Assembly: GCF_030124325.1 (NCBI RefSeq)
Contig: NZ_JASKLR010000006.1
Coordinates: 200,387 to 264,386, forward strand
Reading direction: 5' to 3'
Origin: Sinorhizobium sp. 8-89
GTDB taxonomy: Bacteria; Pseudomonadota; Alphaproteobacteria; Rhizobiales; Rhizobiaceae
Length of the DNA: 64,000 nucleotides
Made by a program: the position numbers and the translations under genes. Position 1 is the first letter of the stretch. The number at the start of each line of letters is the position of its first letter. The notes under the pieces are model-generated. The model was not told the DNA's origin and did no database searches. It saw nothing but the letters and a program-made list of their open reading frames with translations. This document shows, piece after piece, positions 34,901 through 43,099 of this stretch.

Positions 34901-37368
34901 GTGGCGAGGTGGAATTGCCGGTCACAGCCGACTGGGGTGCCGGCGCCTATGTCACTGCGACGCTTTATCGTCCCGGTGATGCCCAGGAGAGCCGCATGCC
35001 GATGCGGGCGATCGGCATCAAGTGGCTCGCCGTCGATCCGGCGGACCGCAAACTCGCACTCACGCTCGACGCGCCCGAGACGACGCAACCGCGCCGGCCT
35101 CTTGATATCAATCTCAAGGCGCGAGGGGCAGGCGCGAACGAGGACGCTTACGTCACAATCGCCGCCGTCGATGTCGGCATTCTGAACCTGACGCGCTACG
35201 AGGCACCCGATCCCGATGGGTGGTACTTCGGCCAAAGGCAGCTCGGCGTCGAAATCCGCGACCTCTACGGACGCTTGATCGACGGCTCGCTCGGTGCCAC
35301 CGGTCGGTTGCGCACCGGCGGCGACGGCGGGCAAATGCCGCTGCAGGGCAGCCCGCCGACCGAAAAGCTGGTCGCCTTCTTCTCGGGGCCGGTGAAGCTC
35401 GATGCCGACGGCGAGGCGAAGGTCAGCTTCGATATCCCGCAGTTCAACGGAACGGCACGGGTCATGGCCGTCACCTGGACGAAAGCGGGTGTCGGCCATG
35501 CGGTCAAGGACGTCGTGATCCGCGATCCGGTCGTAGTAACCGCAAGCCTGCCGAAGTTCCTTGCCCCGGCAGACCGAGCCGAACTGAGGCTCGACATCGC
35601 CAACACGGATGCACCTGCCGGCGAATATCAATTGCAGGTGACGACCAACGGCCCTGTAACAGTGGAGCAGACCGGCGCAGCCGAAACCGTGCATCTTGAC
35701 GCCGGCGGCAAGACCGCCGTGACTCTGCCGCTGACGGGCCAATATCCCGGAAACGGGCTCGTCACCGTGGCGCTTTCCAACGCCTCCGGCCTGTCGATCG
35801 AGCAGGCGCTGAACATTCCGGTCCGCCCAGCCGCGTTGCCGGTCACCCAGCGGCAGGTCGTCAATATCGCCGCCGGCAGCAGCCTTACCGTGGACGACCA
35901 GCTGCTCGCCGACAGCCTGTTGCAAGGCGCTTCGGTCAGCCTGAACGTCACACGCTCGGCCGCCTTCGACATCCCAGCACTGCTGATGACGCTCGACCGC
36001 TATCCCTATGGCTGCGCCGAACAGACGACGAGCCGCGCGCTGCCGCTGCTCTATCTCAGCGAACTCGCAACACAGTCCGGCCTTCCCGACGACGAAGCGG
36101 TGAACAAGCGCGTGCAGGATGCGATCTACAGCGTGCTCGCATACCAGTCCTCCTCCGGCAGCTTCGGTCTCTGGAACCCCGGTTCGGGCGATCTTTGGCT
36201 GGATGCCTATGTCAGCGATTTCCTGACACGTGCCCGCGAGCAGAAATATGACGTGCCCGAACAGGCGATGGTGCAGGCACTTGAAAATCTCCAGAACGCG
36301 CTAAGCTACGAGACCAACGTCAAGGACCGCGGCAACGAGATCGCCTATGCGCTCTACGTGCTCGCCCGCAATCGCAAGGCGGCGATCAGCGACCTTCGCT
36401 ACTATGCCGACACGATGCTCGACGATTTCCCGACGCCGCTTGCCAAGGCGCATATCGCCGCGGCATTGGCTCTCTACGGCGACGCCGCGCGCTCGCAAGA
36501 TATCTTCGCGGCGTCGCTGAACATGTCGACCGGTTCCGGTCTCGTCAAAGTCAGCCTCGCCCGGTCCGACTACGGCTCGTCGCTGCGCGACGGCGCGGCG
36601 GTGCTGGCACTAGCCGCGGAAAGCCGGCCCGCGCCCGCGATCATTCCGGAGCTTTCCAAGATCGTCGCCCGGGAGTGGCAGCAGGCGAAATATACGAGCA
36701 CGCAGGAGCAGACCTGGATGCTGCTTGCCGCGCGCGCGATCCAGGGCGGCGACGCGGATATGAAACTCGACATCAACGGCGCGGCGCGCACCGGCAGTTA
36801 CGCCGCTCGCATCACCGGGGACGCTCTCATCGAGCACCCGGTCGTCATTCGCAACAACGGCGCCGACGCGGTCTCCGCCGTGGTGACGACCGTCGCCGCC
36901 CCGGCTCAGCCATTGTCGGCCGGCGGTGATGGCTTCACGATCGAGCGCACCTACTACACGCTCGACGGCGCCGAGGCCAATGTCAGCGAAGCGCGCCAGA
37001 ACGAGCGTTATGTCGTCGTGCTCAAGGTGACCGAGACCAACGACTGGCCGTCGCGCGTCCTCATCAACGATCTCTTGCCGGCCGGCTTCGAGATCGACAA
37101 TCCGAGCCTTGTCGACAGCGCCCAGCTTTCGAACTTCGAATGGATCGGCGAGGTGGAGGCTGCCCATACCGAGTTCCGCAGCGATCGCTTCATTGCGGCG
37201 TTCGATCGGTCCACCGGCGACAACCGGGAAATCACGCTTGCCTATGTCGTGCGCGCGGTAACCCCCGGCACCTATGATCATCCGGCGGCAAGCGTGGAGG
37301 ACATGTACCGGCCGCAATTCTCGGCCCGAACGGCAACCGGGCGCATGGAGGTGCTGGCGGCACAGTAG
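31906..37368 (+). CDS. Bacterial alpha-2-macroglobulin with N-terminal PAN/apple domain
   Basis: A 1820-residue periplasmic protease trap. A Sec signal peptide (residues 1 to about 25, SPASA-AE) is followed by a PAN/apple-like module with four cysteines (Cys56, 60, 66, 78; CQSACTADQACRAFTYNPKVKWCFL), then the macroglobulin repeats. The reactive thioester motif is intact in YPYGCAEQT (Cys1370, Gln1373), followed by the alpha/alpha thioester domain and a receptor-like C-terminal domain. There is no lipobox, unlike E. coli YfhM, so it is probably soluble. The ATG at 31906 has GGGAGG 5 nt upstream. It is paired with pbpC, as usual: the trap guards the cell after wall damage while PbpC repairs the wall. 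Confidence 0.93.
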   Translation: MSMRAFVGLFTLLLTLVSLGSPASAAETDRTVEITQDGDYFGFDLRTEQNVSLQQCQSACTADQACRAFTYNPKVKWCFLKSDFNQLNTFKGAIAGKVVETGSDEPDIGAPPRLSFLSDQLIQDAREVKANLALTEDQQGFGVNGLIEAARGELTAGNIENALKGFRGALAITPDDGELWLETARAANRITGNTEIAGQAALAALNGYQLTRNAQSRADALAVLAKALENTENYRTALNAYKASLELVEAKTVETAYLDLRARQGFRVTGHTIDADSASPRACVQFSEQLVKNGPDYASFVTLDGTAPKAVEAKGSEICVEGLSHGQRYKLALRQGLPSSVDEVIETPVSLDIYVKDRSPMVRFTGDSFVLPSTARRGIPIVSVNTESANLKLYRIGDRGISSLLTSSQFLTQIDGYSEERIKDESGELVWQGSIDIDTELNKEVVTSFPVDEALPQRKPGIYVLTAVSGTGLSQDWDARATQWFVVSDIGISTYAGTDGLTVFARSLASAKPLDGVELQLVAKNNEVLGTAMSDAEGRATFAAGLMRGAASMTPAVITAKKADADYVFLDMTRAGFDLSDRGVTGRAAPGAIDLFAWTERGIYRVGETVHAAALARDVNGTAIENLPLTFAFLRPDGVEDRRMVSNGGKVGGHTLDLPIPENAMRGTWTMQIFADPKGAAIGEKQFLVDDFVPDRTEFDLTSEANEITVGTPVQVAVDGRFLYGAPAAGLTLEGEVSVKPARENAAFKGYFFGLADEEASEDTRMPLEGLEPLDENGKAVFDVDLTEVPSTTQLLNANVTVRMREAGGRAVERSLTLPVKPEGPMVGIKPEFSGNLGENSVGRFHVIALGEDGTKMPMSGLLWKLISVERNYQWYRDGSAWKYEPVVSTKQVANGTVDVTAEGGEIAVPVGWGRYRLEIETAAVDGPASSVEFDSGWYVEATSTETPDGLEIALDKEEYAIGETAKLKVSPRFAGELLVTVGTEDLIATKTATIAETGGEVELPVTADWGAGAYVTATLYRPGDAQESRMPMRAIGIKWLAVDPADRKLALTLDAPETTQPRRPLDINLKARGAGANEDAYVTIAAVDVGILNLTRYEAPDPDGWYFGQRQLGVEIRDLYGRLIDGSLGATGRLRTGGDGGQMPLQGSPPTEKLVAFFSGPVKLDADGEAKVSFDIPQFNGTARVMAVTWTKAGVGHAVKDVVIRDPVVVTASLPKFLAPADRAELRLDIANTDAPAGEYQLQVTTNGPVTVEQTGAAETVHLDAGGKTAVTLPLTGQYPGNGLVTVALSNASGLSIEQALNIPVRPAALPVTQRQVVNIAAGSSLTVDDQLLADSLLQGASVSLNVTRSAAFDIPALLMTLDRYPYGCAEQTTSRALPLLYLSELATQSGLPDDEAVNKRVQDAIYSVLAYQSSSGSFGLWNPGSGDLWLDAYVSDFLTRAREQKYDVPEQAMVQALENLQNALSYETNVKDRGNEIAYALYVLARNRKAAISDLRYYADTMLDDFPTPLAKAHIAAALALYGDAARSQDIFAASLNMSTGSGLVKVSLARSDYGSSLRDGAAVLALAAESRPAPAIIPELSKIVAREWQQAKYTSTQEQTWMLLAARAIQGGDADMKLDINGAARTGSYAARITGDALIEHPVVIRNNGADAVSAVVTTVAAPAQPLSAGGDGFTIERTYYTLDGAEANVSEARQNERYVVVLKVTETNDWPSRVLINDLLPAGFEIDNPSLVDSAQLSNFEWIGEVEAAHTEFRSDRFIAAFDRSTGDNREITLAYVVRAVTPGTYDHPAASVEDMYRPQFSARTATGRMEVLAAQ

Positions 37369-37375
37369 GCACGCG

Positions 37376-39811
37376 ATGTCCTTCCTGCAAAGGCTCTTGA
37401 TCGGCTTGGGGATGAACGGCAAGGGCGTTGCCCCGGCGTCACCCCCCTCTGTGCTGCCGGGCATCTCTCCCACACGGGGGGAAATTGCGGAGGCACCGAC
37501 GTGCGCCACCTCCACATCGCACGCGAAGGTTCATTTAGCGCACGCCGAAGCGAATGTCCTCGATGCGTGGGCACTGACGGACGACACCGTCCCATCCGGC
37601 GGTGAGGCTGAGTTTGTCGAGGATGGGAAGCGGAAAGTCCGCGCCCTGCCGATCTCCTCCCTTGTGGGGGAGACGCCCGGCAGGGCAGAGGGGGGTGCGG
37701 CCGGCACGGTCAAACCCGATTGTTTTCGCCATCCCCGCCGCCTTGGCGCGATTTTGATCCCGAGCGTCCTGCTCCTGACCGCGCTTGTGGCCCTCGGCCT
37801 CCAGTGGGCCGACAAGGCATTTCCCCCGCCGATCGAAGGAGCGATGGATGTCTCGGCCGAGGTTCTCGACAAGGACGGGCAATTGCTGCGCGCCTTCGCC
37901 ACAAATGATGGTTTATGGCGCCTGAAGACAACCGTGGCAGATGTTGATCCGCGCTTCCTGGAGATGCTGATCGCCTATGAGGACCAGCGCTTTCGGGACC
38001 ATAACGGCGTCGATCCGCTGGCGCTCGGCCGCGCGGCGCTGCAGTTCGTCACCAACGGCCGCATCGTTTCGGGCGCGTCAACCCTTTCCATGCAGGTTGC
38101 AAGGCTGATCGAGCCGCGTCGGGAGCGCACACTGACGGCGAAACTCCTGCAGCTCGCTCGCGCCATCCAGATCGAGCGCCGCCTCAACAAGGATCAGATA
38201 CTCGACCTCTACCTGACGCGCGCGCCCTATGGCGGCAATCTCGAAGGCGTACGTGCGGCAAGCCTTGCCTGGTTCGGCAAGGAACCGCGCCGCCTCTCCG
38301 TTGCCGAGGCCGCGCTGCTCGTGGCGCTGCCGCAACTGCCGGAGAAACGCCGCCCGGACCGCAACCTCTCCGCCGCGGAAGCCGCCCGTAAACGGGTGCT
38401 GACCCGCATGGCGGTCGCCAAGGTGATCGGCGAAGGTGAGATAGAACGCGCAGACATGACGGCTGTGCCGAACCGACGCCTTCAGCTTCCGGCTCACGCC
38501 GCGCATTTGGCGGAGGCCGCACTCCGTAAGAAGCCGAAGGTCCTCCGCCACCACACGACGCTGCGTCGCGACATTCAGGACGGCCTCGAGGCTGTCGCGC
38601 GCGAGGGCGCGGCGAAACTGGGCCCCAAGGTCTCCGTCGCCATGGTGATGGCCGACATCCGGAGCGGCGAGATCGTCGGCGAGGTCGGTTCGGCCGCCTA
38701 TTTTGATGCGAGCCGCGCCGGCTGGATCGACATGACGCGGGTCACGCGATCGCCGGGGTCGACGCTGAAGCCATTCATCTATGGATTGGCCTTCGAAGAG
38801 GGGCTGGTCAGCCAGGAGACGATCATCGAGGACCGGCCGGCGGATTTCTTCGGCTATCGGCCACGCAACTTCGATATGAGCTACCAGGGTGACGTCAGCG
38901 TTCGGCAAGCACTGCAACTCTCCCTCAACGTGCCGGCGATCCGCCTGCTCGATGCCGTTGGCCCCACCCGGCTGATGGTGCGCTTTCGCCGGGCCGATGT
39001 GCGGCCCGCGCTGCCGCCGAACGAGGCGCCGGGGCTTGCGATCGGCCTCGGCGGTGTCGGCATCACCTTGCGCGACGTCGTTCAGCTCTATGCGGGCCTG
39101 GCCAATCGCGGCTGGCCGGTGCGGCTCGGCAACGGTATCGAGGGCCAGGCCGCCCCGATCGATGGGGAGCCGCTGCTCTCGACCCTTGCAGCCTGGCATG
39201 TCGCGGATATCCTCTCCGACGTGCTGCCGCCCGCCGGCAGCTTCCAGCGCGGCATCGCCTACAAGACCGGCACCAGCTACGGCTATCGCGATGCCTGGTC
39301 CGTCGGCTTCGACGGCCGCTACGTGCTCGGCGTCTGGGTCGGCCGGCCCGACAACGGCGCCGTGCCGGGATTGACCGGCTACGGCGCCGCCGCACCGTTC
39401 CTGTTCGAAGCCTTCGCCAAATCGGGGATCGCCATCACGCCGCTGCCGGATGCCCCGGCTGGCGCCGTGCGGCTTGCGCAGGCCGACCTGCCGATCAGCC
39501 AAAGGCGCTTTTCGATGACGGCAAGCGGCCTGCTTTCGGCCTCCGCACGCGAGCCCGCGCCGCAGATCGTTTTTCCGCCGGAAGGAGCGCGGGTGGAACT
39601 TGGCGCGATGAGCCGCGAGACCATGATGCCATTGACGCTCAAGCTGCAGGGTGGCCGCGCGCCCTTCCGCTGGCTTGCCAACGGCCGGCCATTGCCCGAT
39701 GTCACCCGACGCCGCACCAGCCAATGGCTTCCGGACGGCGGCGGCTATTCTACCTTGACGGTCATCGATGCCATAGGACGCGCGGCGAGCGTTCGTGTTT
39801 TCGTAGAATAA
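37376..39811 (+). CDS. pbpC: Penicillin-binding protein 1C carrying an in-frame repeat insertion
   Basis: An 811-residue bifunctional peptidoglycan synthase. The membrane anchor is near residues 124-146. The GT51 transglycosylase domain follows (YEDQRFRDHNGVDP at about 201, STLSMQVARL), then the transpeptidase domain with catalytic Ser462 in SPGSTLKPF and K630TG in KTGTSYGYRDAW, and a PBP1C C-terminal domain. Residues about 22-107 are encoded by a palindromic repeat (37440-37697) and have no counterpart in other PbpC proteins. The start at 37376 is 7 bp after the macroglobulin stop and no good start codon was seen after the repeat, so the insert is probably translated. Confidence 0.92.
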   Translation: MSFLQRLLIGLGMNGKGVAPASPPSVLPGISPTRGEIAEAPTCATSTSHAKVHLAHAEANVLDAWALTDDTVPSGGEAEFVEDGKRKVRALPISSLVGETPGRAEGGAAGTVKPDCFRHPRRLGAILIPSVLLLTALVALGLQWADKAFPPPIEGAMDVSAEVLDKDGQLLRAFATNDGLWRLKTTVADVDPRFLEMLIAYEDQRFRDHNGVDPLALGRAALQFVTNGRIVSGASTLSMQVARLIEPRRERTLTAKLLQLARAIQIERRLNKDQILDLYLTRAPYGGNLEGVRAASLAWFGKEPRRLSVAEAALLVALPQLPEKRRPDRNLSAAEAARKRVLTRMAVAKVIGEGEIERADMTAVPNRRLQLPAHAAHLAEAALRKKPKVLRHHTTLRRDIQDGLEAVAREGAAKLGPKVSVAMVMADIRSGEIVGEVGSAAYFDASRAGWIDMTRVTRSPGSTLKPFIYGLAFEEGLVSQETIIEDRPADFFGYRPRNFDMSYQGDVSVRQALQLSLNVPAIRLLDAVGPTRLMVRFRRADVRPALPPNEAPGLAIGLGGVGITLRDVVQLYAGLANRGWPVRLGNGIEGQAAPIDGEPLLSTLAAWHVADILSDVLPPAGSFQRGIAYKTGTSYGYRDAWSVGFDGRYVLGVWVGRPDNGAVPGLTGYGAAAPFLFEAFAKSGIAITPLPDAPAGAVRLAQADLPISQRRFSMTASGLLSASAREPAPQIVFPPEGARVELGAMSRETMMPLTLKLQGGRAPFRWLANGRPLPDVTRRRTSQWLPDGGGYSTLTVIDAIGRAASVRVFVE
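37440..37697. repeat. Long palindromic repeat inserted in frame within pbpC
   Basis: The arms 37440-37486 and 37651-37697 are inverted copies matching at about 39 of 47 positions; both contain CACCCCCCTCTG, CTGCCGGGC and a CCCCACA-type core. Such CCCCTCTG...TGCCGGGC...CTCCC repeats are common between genes in Sinorhizobium. Here the element is inside coding DNA. From arm to arm it is 258 bp, exactly 86 codons, and the reading frame crosses it without a stop. Exact insertion borders cannot be defined without homologues. Confidence 0.8.
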
Positions 39812-39916
39812 TGCCTGCCGGATCAGTGACCGGCATCAACCGCGGCACTTTTCGCAAGGCTTCGCACCCGTCCACCGATCATCCATTCCAAATCGGTGGA
39901 CGGCGCGTCGGCCCTT

Positions 39917-39942
39917 GTCATGCAAAGGCGTCATGCAAAGGC
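39917..39942. repeat. Two tandem copies of a 13-bp sequence
   Basis: GTCATGCAAAGGC is repeated twice head to tail in the 151-bp gap between pbpC and the convergent DUF982 gene. A weak 6-bp stem (TGCCGG/CCGGCA, 39816-39835) just after pbpC may help terminate it. Nothing else is visible in the gap. Confidence 0.5.
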
Positions 39943-39962
39943 CGCCCTCATCATGCACAGGC

Positions 39963-40268
39963 TCATGCACTCCGGGTCGTTTTGGGTTCAGCCGCTTGCT
40001 GACGCGCTGGATGGCCCGTCATCACAATCGGCATTCCCGCTTCAAGGCAGGCAGCCACGAAGGCCTCTCGGGCAACCGCGGCAGGCGTCATCCTATTAAG
40101 CGCGCCGCGGCAGGTGCGCACCGCACGCTCGTAACGCTGCCCCTTGCGTAGCGGCCACTCGTTTTCGAGGAAGTCCAGAGCTTCATATACGGAGTTGAAG
40201 GTATGCGTGATGCCACTTGAAAGACGTACTGTGAGGGGGATTGTCCAGGGAATCTCATTGAGAAGCAT
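39963..40268 (-). CDS. DUF982 family small protein
   Basis: A 101-residue protein matching the rhizobial DUF982 pattern: LTVRLSSGITHTFNSVYEALDFLENEWPLRKGQRYERAVRTCRGALNRMTPAAVAREAFVAACLEAGM. The conserved parts are the G....S..EAL.FL...WP, the Y..A...C..AL and the AR.AF..A..EA segments. Function is unknown. A strong site, GGAGG, precedes the ATG. It is divergent from the hsp20 pair across a 300-bp gap that holds the heat-shock promoter and leader. Confidence 0.85.
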   Translation of the reverse strand: MLLNEIPWTIPLTVRLSSGITHTFNSVYEALDFLENEWPLRKGQRYERAVRTCRGALNRMTPAAVAREAFVAACLEAGMPIVMTGHPARQQAAEPKTTRSA

Positions 40269-40443
40269 TTTTTCCTCCTTTCACACGCCACCAATGGATC
40301 GCTTACAAAGATCCCACACAGATATTGGCGCCGATTTCAGAAAATCAAGTCGAATCGACATTGAAATTTCACAAGGTTTTACAACGGCTTGCCGCTAACT
40401 TTCTATTCGGCAGCCGATAACGCGGCCGCAGCTCGCGCAGCCC

Positions 40444-40471
40444 CTTGAAACCGCTGCAGAAGTACCTAAAT
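40444..40471 (+). promoter_or_regulatory. RpoH (sigma-32) promoter of the hsp20 genes
   Basis: CTTGAAA (40444-40450), a 14-bp spacer and CCTAAAT (40465-40471) fit the alphaproteobacterial RpoH consensus of CTTG-type -35 and CCTAT-type -10 boxes. It is about 100 bp upstream of the first hsp20 start, leaving a leader of about 90 nt. The AT-rich DNA at 40269-40443 before it belongs to the divergent DUF982 promoter and shows no gene. Confidence 0.75.
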
Positions 40472-40477
40472 CGCAGG

Positions 40478-40567
40478 TGCGAGCCGCCTTTTCCGGGGCT
40501 CGCAGTCGAGGAGCACCGCTCTCTTCGGCGCTCCTCATCGTCCATGTTGCTCAAGGAGGATATGGCT
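40478..40567 (+). ncRNA. ROSE-type RNA thermometer in the hsp20 leader
   Basis: The leader folds into successive stems (for example GAGCC...GGGCTC, 40481-40502) and ends with the ROSE signature: TTGCT at 40547-40551 facing the Shine-Dalgarno AAGGAGGAT at 40553-40561, with CAT and ATG flanks able to extend the pairing. In ROSE elements the (T/C)GCT box traps the ribosome binding site in an imperfect helix that melts at heat-shock temperature. The 5' end is inferred from the RpoH promoter. Confidence 0.65.
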
Positions 40568-41047
40568 ATGAGAACAACACTCGACTTTTCTCCCCTCTCC
40601 CGGTCCAGCGTGGGGTTTGACCACGTTTTTGACCTGCTCGACGCGGCAAGCCGCTTGGCGCCCGCCGACAATTGGCCGCCCTACGACATCATGCGCGTCA
40701 GCGAGAACCACTATCGCGTCATGATGTCTGTCGCCGGTTTTACGCCCGACGAAATCTCCATCATGCATGAGCCGCAGTTGCTTGTCGTTCGCGGCGAAAA
40801 GGCCGGAGAGGACAAGGCAGAATACCTCTATCGCGGCATAGCCGGCCGCAACTTCGATCGCCGATTCCAATTGGCTGACTATGTGACGGTCACGGGTGCC
40901 AATCTCGCCAATGGCCTGTTGGCAATCGATCTCGTCCGTGAGCTGCCCGAGCAGATGAAGCCGCGCCGGATTGAGATTCAGCAGGCCAAGGCCCTGCCCC
41001 CGATCGAGGACCAGCATCGGGCCGAAGGTGGCAAGCACGCCGCATAG
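40568..41047 (+). CDS. Hsp20 small heat shock protein (class A, IbpA-like)
   Basis: A 159-residue alpha-crystallin-type chaperone that holds unfolding proteins. The opening MRTTLDFSPLSRSSVGFDHVFDLLDAA is that of class A rhizobial Hsp20 proteins, followed by the alpha-crystallin domain (YDIMRVSENHYRVMMSVAGFTPDEI ... NGLLAIDLVRELPE) and an I-x-I-like C-terminal PRRIEIQ. The ATG at 40568 is favoured over 40562 because it is 8 nt from AAGGAGG. Expressed from an RpoH promoter behind a ROSE-like leader. Confidence 0.92.
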   Translation: MRTTLDFSPLSRSSVGFDHVFDLLDAASRLAPADNWPPYDIMRVSENHYRVMMSVAGFTPDEISIMHEPQLLVVRGEKAGEDKAEYLYRGIAGRNFDRRFQLADYVTVTGANLANGLLAIDLVRELPEQMKPRRIEIQQAKALPPIEDQHRAEGGKHAA

Positions 41048-41079
41048 GCGCGCCGAACGACCGCCCGATGAGGAAGATC

Positions 41080-41111
41080 GCCGAAACGCCGGCCGACGCC
41101 GGTGTTTCGGC
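41080..41111 (+). promoter_or_regulatory. Intercistronic hairpin between the two hsp20 genes
   Basis: GCCGAAACGCCGG (41080-41092) and CCGGTGTTTCGGC (41099-41111) form a 13-bp stem with one G-U pair and a 6-nt loop. No T tract follows, so it may stabilise the mRNA or attenuate rather than stop transcription. Confidence 0.55.
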
Positions 41112-41142
41112 TGACGGCGACAAACGAAAAAGGAGCTGACAA

Positions 41143-41655
41143 ATGAACGTACGTGATCTCATTCCATGGGGCCGCGCCCAGGAGCACGTCCCTACGTCCT
41201 ATCGCGATCGCGACCGCGATCCGTTCCTGATGCTTCACCGGGAAATGAATCGACTGTTCGATGATGTCTTCCGCAATTTCGATCAACGCATGCCGCTTGC
41301 GTTTTCGAACCACCCGGCCTTCGGCGCGGGTTGGCCCAATGTCGAAGTCACCGACCGCGACAAGGAGATCAGGGTAACGGCGGAGTTGCCCGGGCTCGAA
41401 GAGAAGGATGTCGATCTGTCCCTCGCCGAGGGCGTCCTGACGCTGCGAGGCGAAAAACGCGCCGAGAGCGAAGACAAGGAAAATCAGTTCTCCGAGCGCT
41501 ACTACGGCCGCTTCGAGCGTCGCATTCCGCTGGGATACGACATCGACGAGAACCAGGTCAAAGCGACCTTCAAGAACGGCGTGCTGAGCGTCACGCTTCC
41601 GAAAACGGAGCAGAGCCAGAACAAGTCCAGGCGCATCGCGATCAGCGCCGAATAA
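41143..41655 (+). CDS. Hsp20 small heat shock protein (class C-like, second copy)
   Basis: A 170-residue Hsp20 with the opening MNVRDLIPWGR, then FLMLHREMNRLFDDVFRNFD, the alpha-crystallin domain (PNVEVTDRDKEIRVTAELPGLEEKDVDLSLAEGVLTLRGEK ... VKATFKNGVLSVTLPK) and a C-terminal KSRRIAI. It belongs to a different subclass from its upstream neighbour, so the two may form mixed oligomers. AAAAAGGAG precedes the ATG. It is 95 bp downstream of the first copy and has no obvious RpoH promoter of its own. Confidence 0.93.
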   Translation: MNVRDLIPWGRAQEHVPTSYRDRDRDPFLMLHREMNRLFDDVFRNFDQRMPLAFSNHPAFGAGWPNVEVTDRDKEIRVTAELPGLEEKDVDLSLAEGVLTLRGEKRAESEDKENQFSERYYGRFERRIPLGYDIDENQVKATFKNGVLSVTLPKTEQSQNKSRRIAISAE

Positions 41656-41721
41656 ACCCGGCAACGACGTGCTGGCCTCTGCGCGTCCGATCGGACGCGC
41701 AGGCGGTTCGCGCCCCGTCCG

Positions 41722-42990
41722 TCACTGCACGAGGATAGCCCGAAAGTCGTTGACGTTGGTGCCTGTCGGTCCCGGTTTGAAGATATCGCCGAGCGCATCG
41801 AACGCCGCCCAGCTGTCGTTGCGCTGAAGCAGCGCCGCCGGGTCCAGTCGTTGTCCACGAAGCCGGGCGATCGTCGTACCGTCGGCAAAGGCGCCGGCAT
41901 TGTCTTCCGAGCCGTCGATCCCGTCGGTATCGGCGGCAAGTGCCGAAACGCCTGGAATCCCGTCAATGGCGAGTGCCAGCGACAGGAGAAATTCGCTGTT
42001 GCGGCCGCCCTTTCCTTTCCCCTTGATCGTTACGGTCGTTTCACCGCCGGAAAGGACCACGACAGGTTTGGAGAACGGCCGGCTGCGCTGAGCCACCTCA
42101 CGCGCGATCGCCGCATGGACGCGTGCGACTTCACGCGCCTCGCCTTCGATAGCGTCGGACAGAATGATTGCCTCGATCCCGGCTTCGCGGGCGGCGGCGG
42201 CGGCGGCCTCGAGCGAGACTGCGGCCGAGGCGATCAGGCGCACTTCGTTTCGGGCAAACTTCGGATCGGACGGTTTGGGCGCGTCCGCGGCATCCGTCGC
42301 CAGCCACTGCATAACCTTCTCCGGCAATGACAGCCCGTAGTGCTCGATGACCTTCAAGGCGTCACCGCGCGTGCTCTCGTCGGCGATCGTCGGACCGGAG
42401 GCGACGAGCGCCGGGTCGTCGCCCGGAATATCGGAGACCACAAGCGAAACGACTTTCGCGGGATAGGCCGCCGCCGCGAGCCTGCCGCCCTTGATCGTCG
42501 ACACATGCTTGCGCACAAAGTTCATCGCACTGATCGGCGCGCCGGACGCGAGCAAGGCGCGGTTGACGACGATTTCCTCCTCCAGCGAGAGGCCGGACGG
42601 TGGCGAAGGCAAAAGCGCGGAGCCGCCGCCGCAGACAAGCGCCACCACCAGGTCGTCCTTTGTCAGACCTCCGATCTCGGCGAGAAGGCGTTTCGAGGCG
42701 TAGAGCCCGCTTTCGTCCGGCACGGGATGGGCAGCCTCCAGCACCTCGATGCGCTCGCAATGAACGCCGAAGCCATAACGGGTGACGACGGCACCGCTCA
42801 GCGGACCATCCCAAAGCTTTTCGAAGGCCCGCGCCATTTGCGCAGCGCCCTTCCCTGCCCCGACGACAACGGTTCGTCCCTTCGGCTTTTCCGGCAGATT
42901 CGAGGCGATGACGAGGGCGGGATCGGCGGCGGCAACGGCCGAGGTGAACAGCATTTCGAGAAAGGTTCGCGGATCGGCGATCGGTGCCAC
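41722..42990 (-). CDS. ttuD: Glycerate 2-kinase, TtuD/GckA type (MOFRL family)
   Basis: A 422-residue kinase that phosphorylates D-glycerate to 2-phosphoglycerate. Landmarks are VVGAGKGAAQMARAFE, the CGGGSALLPSPP loop, NFVRKHVSTIKGGRLA, SDIPGDDPALVASGPT and the C-terminal MOFRL part with GGETTVTIKGKGKGGRNSEFLL and ADTDGIDGSEDNAGA. The GTG at 42990 has GGGAGA 8 nt upstream. Members were once annotated hydroxypyruvate reductase, but with gcl, hyi and glxR next to it glycerate kinase is the consistent role. Confidence 0.9.
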   Translation of the reverse strand: MAPIADPRTFLEMLFTSAVAAADPALVIASNLPEKPKGRTVVVGAGKGAAQMARAFEKLWDGPLSGAVVTRYGFGVHCERIEVLEAAHPVPDESGLYASKRLLAEIGGLTKDDLVVALVCGGGSALLPSPPSGLSLEEEIVVNRALLASGAPISAMNFVRKHVSTIKGGRLAAAAYPAKVVSLVVSDIPGDDPALVASGPTIADESTRGDALKVIEHYGLSLPEKVMQWLATDAADAPKPSDPKFARNEVRLIASAAVSLEAAAAAAREAGIEAIILSDAIEGEAREVARVHAAIAREVAQRSRPFSKPVVVLSGGETTVTIKGKGKGGRNSEFLLSLALAIDGIPGVSALAADTDGIDGSEDNAGAFADGTTIARLRGQRLDPAALLQRNDSWAAFDALGDIFKPGPTGTNVNDFRAILVQ

Positions 42991-43044
42991 GTTATGTCTC
43001 CCTGGAAGTGAGGGGCGGCGGCTCCTCACCGCCGCCCTGCGGAT

Positions 43045-43082
43045 GAGCATTTCACCGTCTTTCCCGAACAGTGAAATTGCTC
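43045..43082. repeat. Palindromic intergenic repeat unit (GAGCATTTCAC type)
   Basis: GAGCATTTCAC (43045-43055) and GTGAAATTGCTC (43071-43082) form an inverted pair around a 15-nt loop. It is the first of two palindromic units in the 154-bp gap between the glycerate kinase and glxR genes. This wording is common in Rhizobiaceae intergenic DNA. The short stretch between the two units shows nothing else. Confidence 0.65.
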
Positions 43083-43099
43083 TAACTCTTTGAACCTAC

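Noticed and set aside
32872-35925. Open frame of 1017 codons on the minus strand
   Set aside because: It is antisense to the alpha-2-macroglobulin gene, has the Arg/Asp/His-rich composition of shadow frames in high-GC DNA, and shows no family motif.
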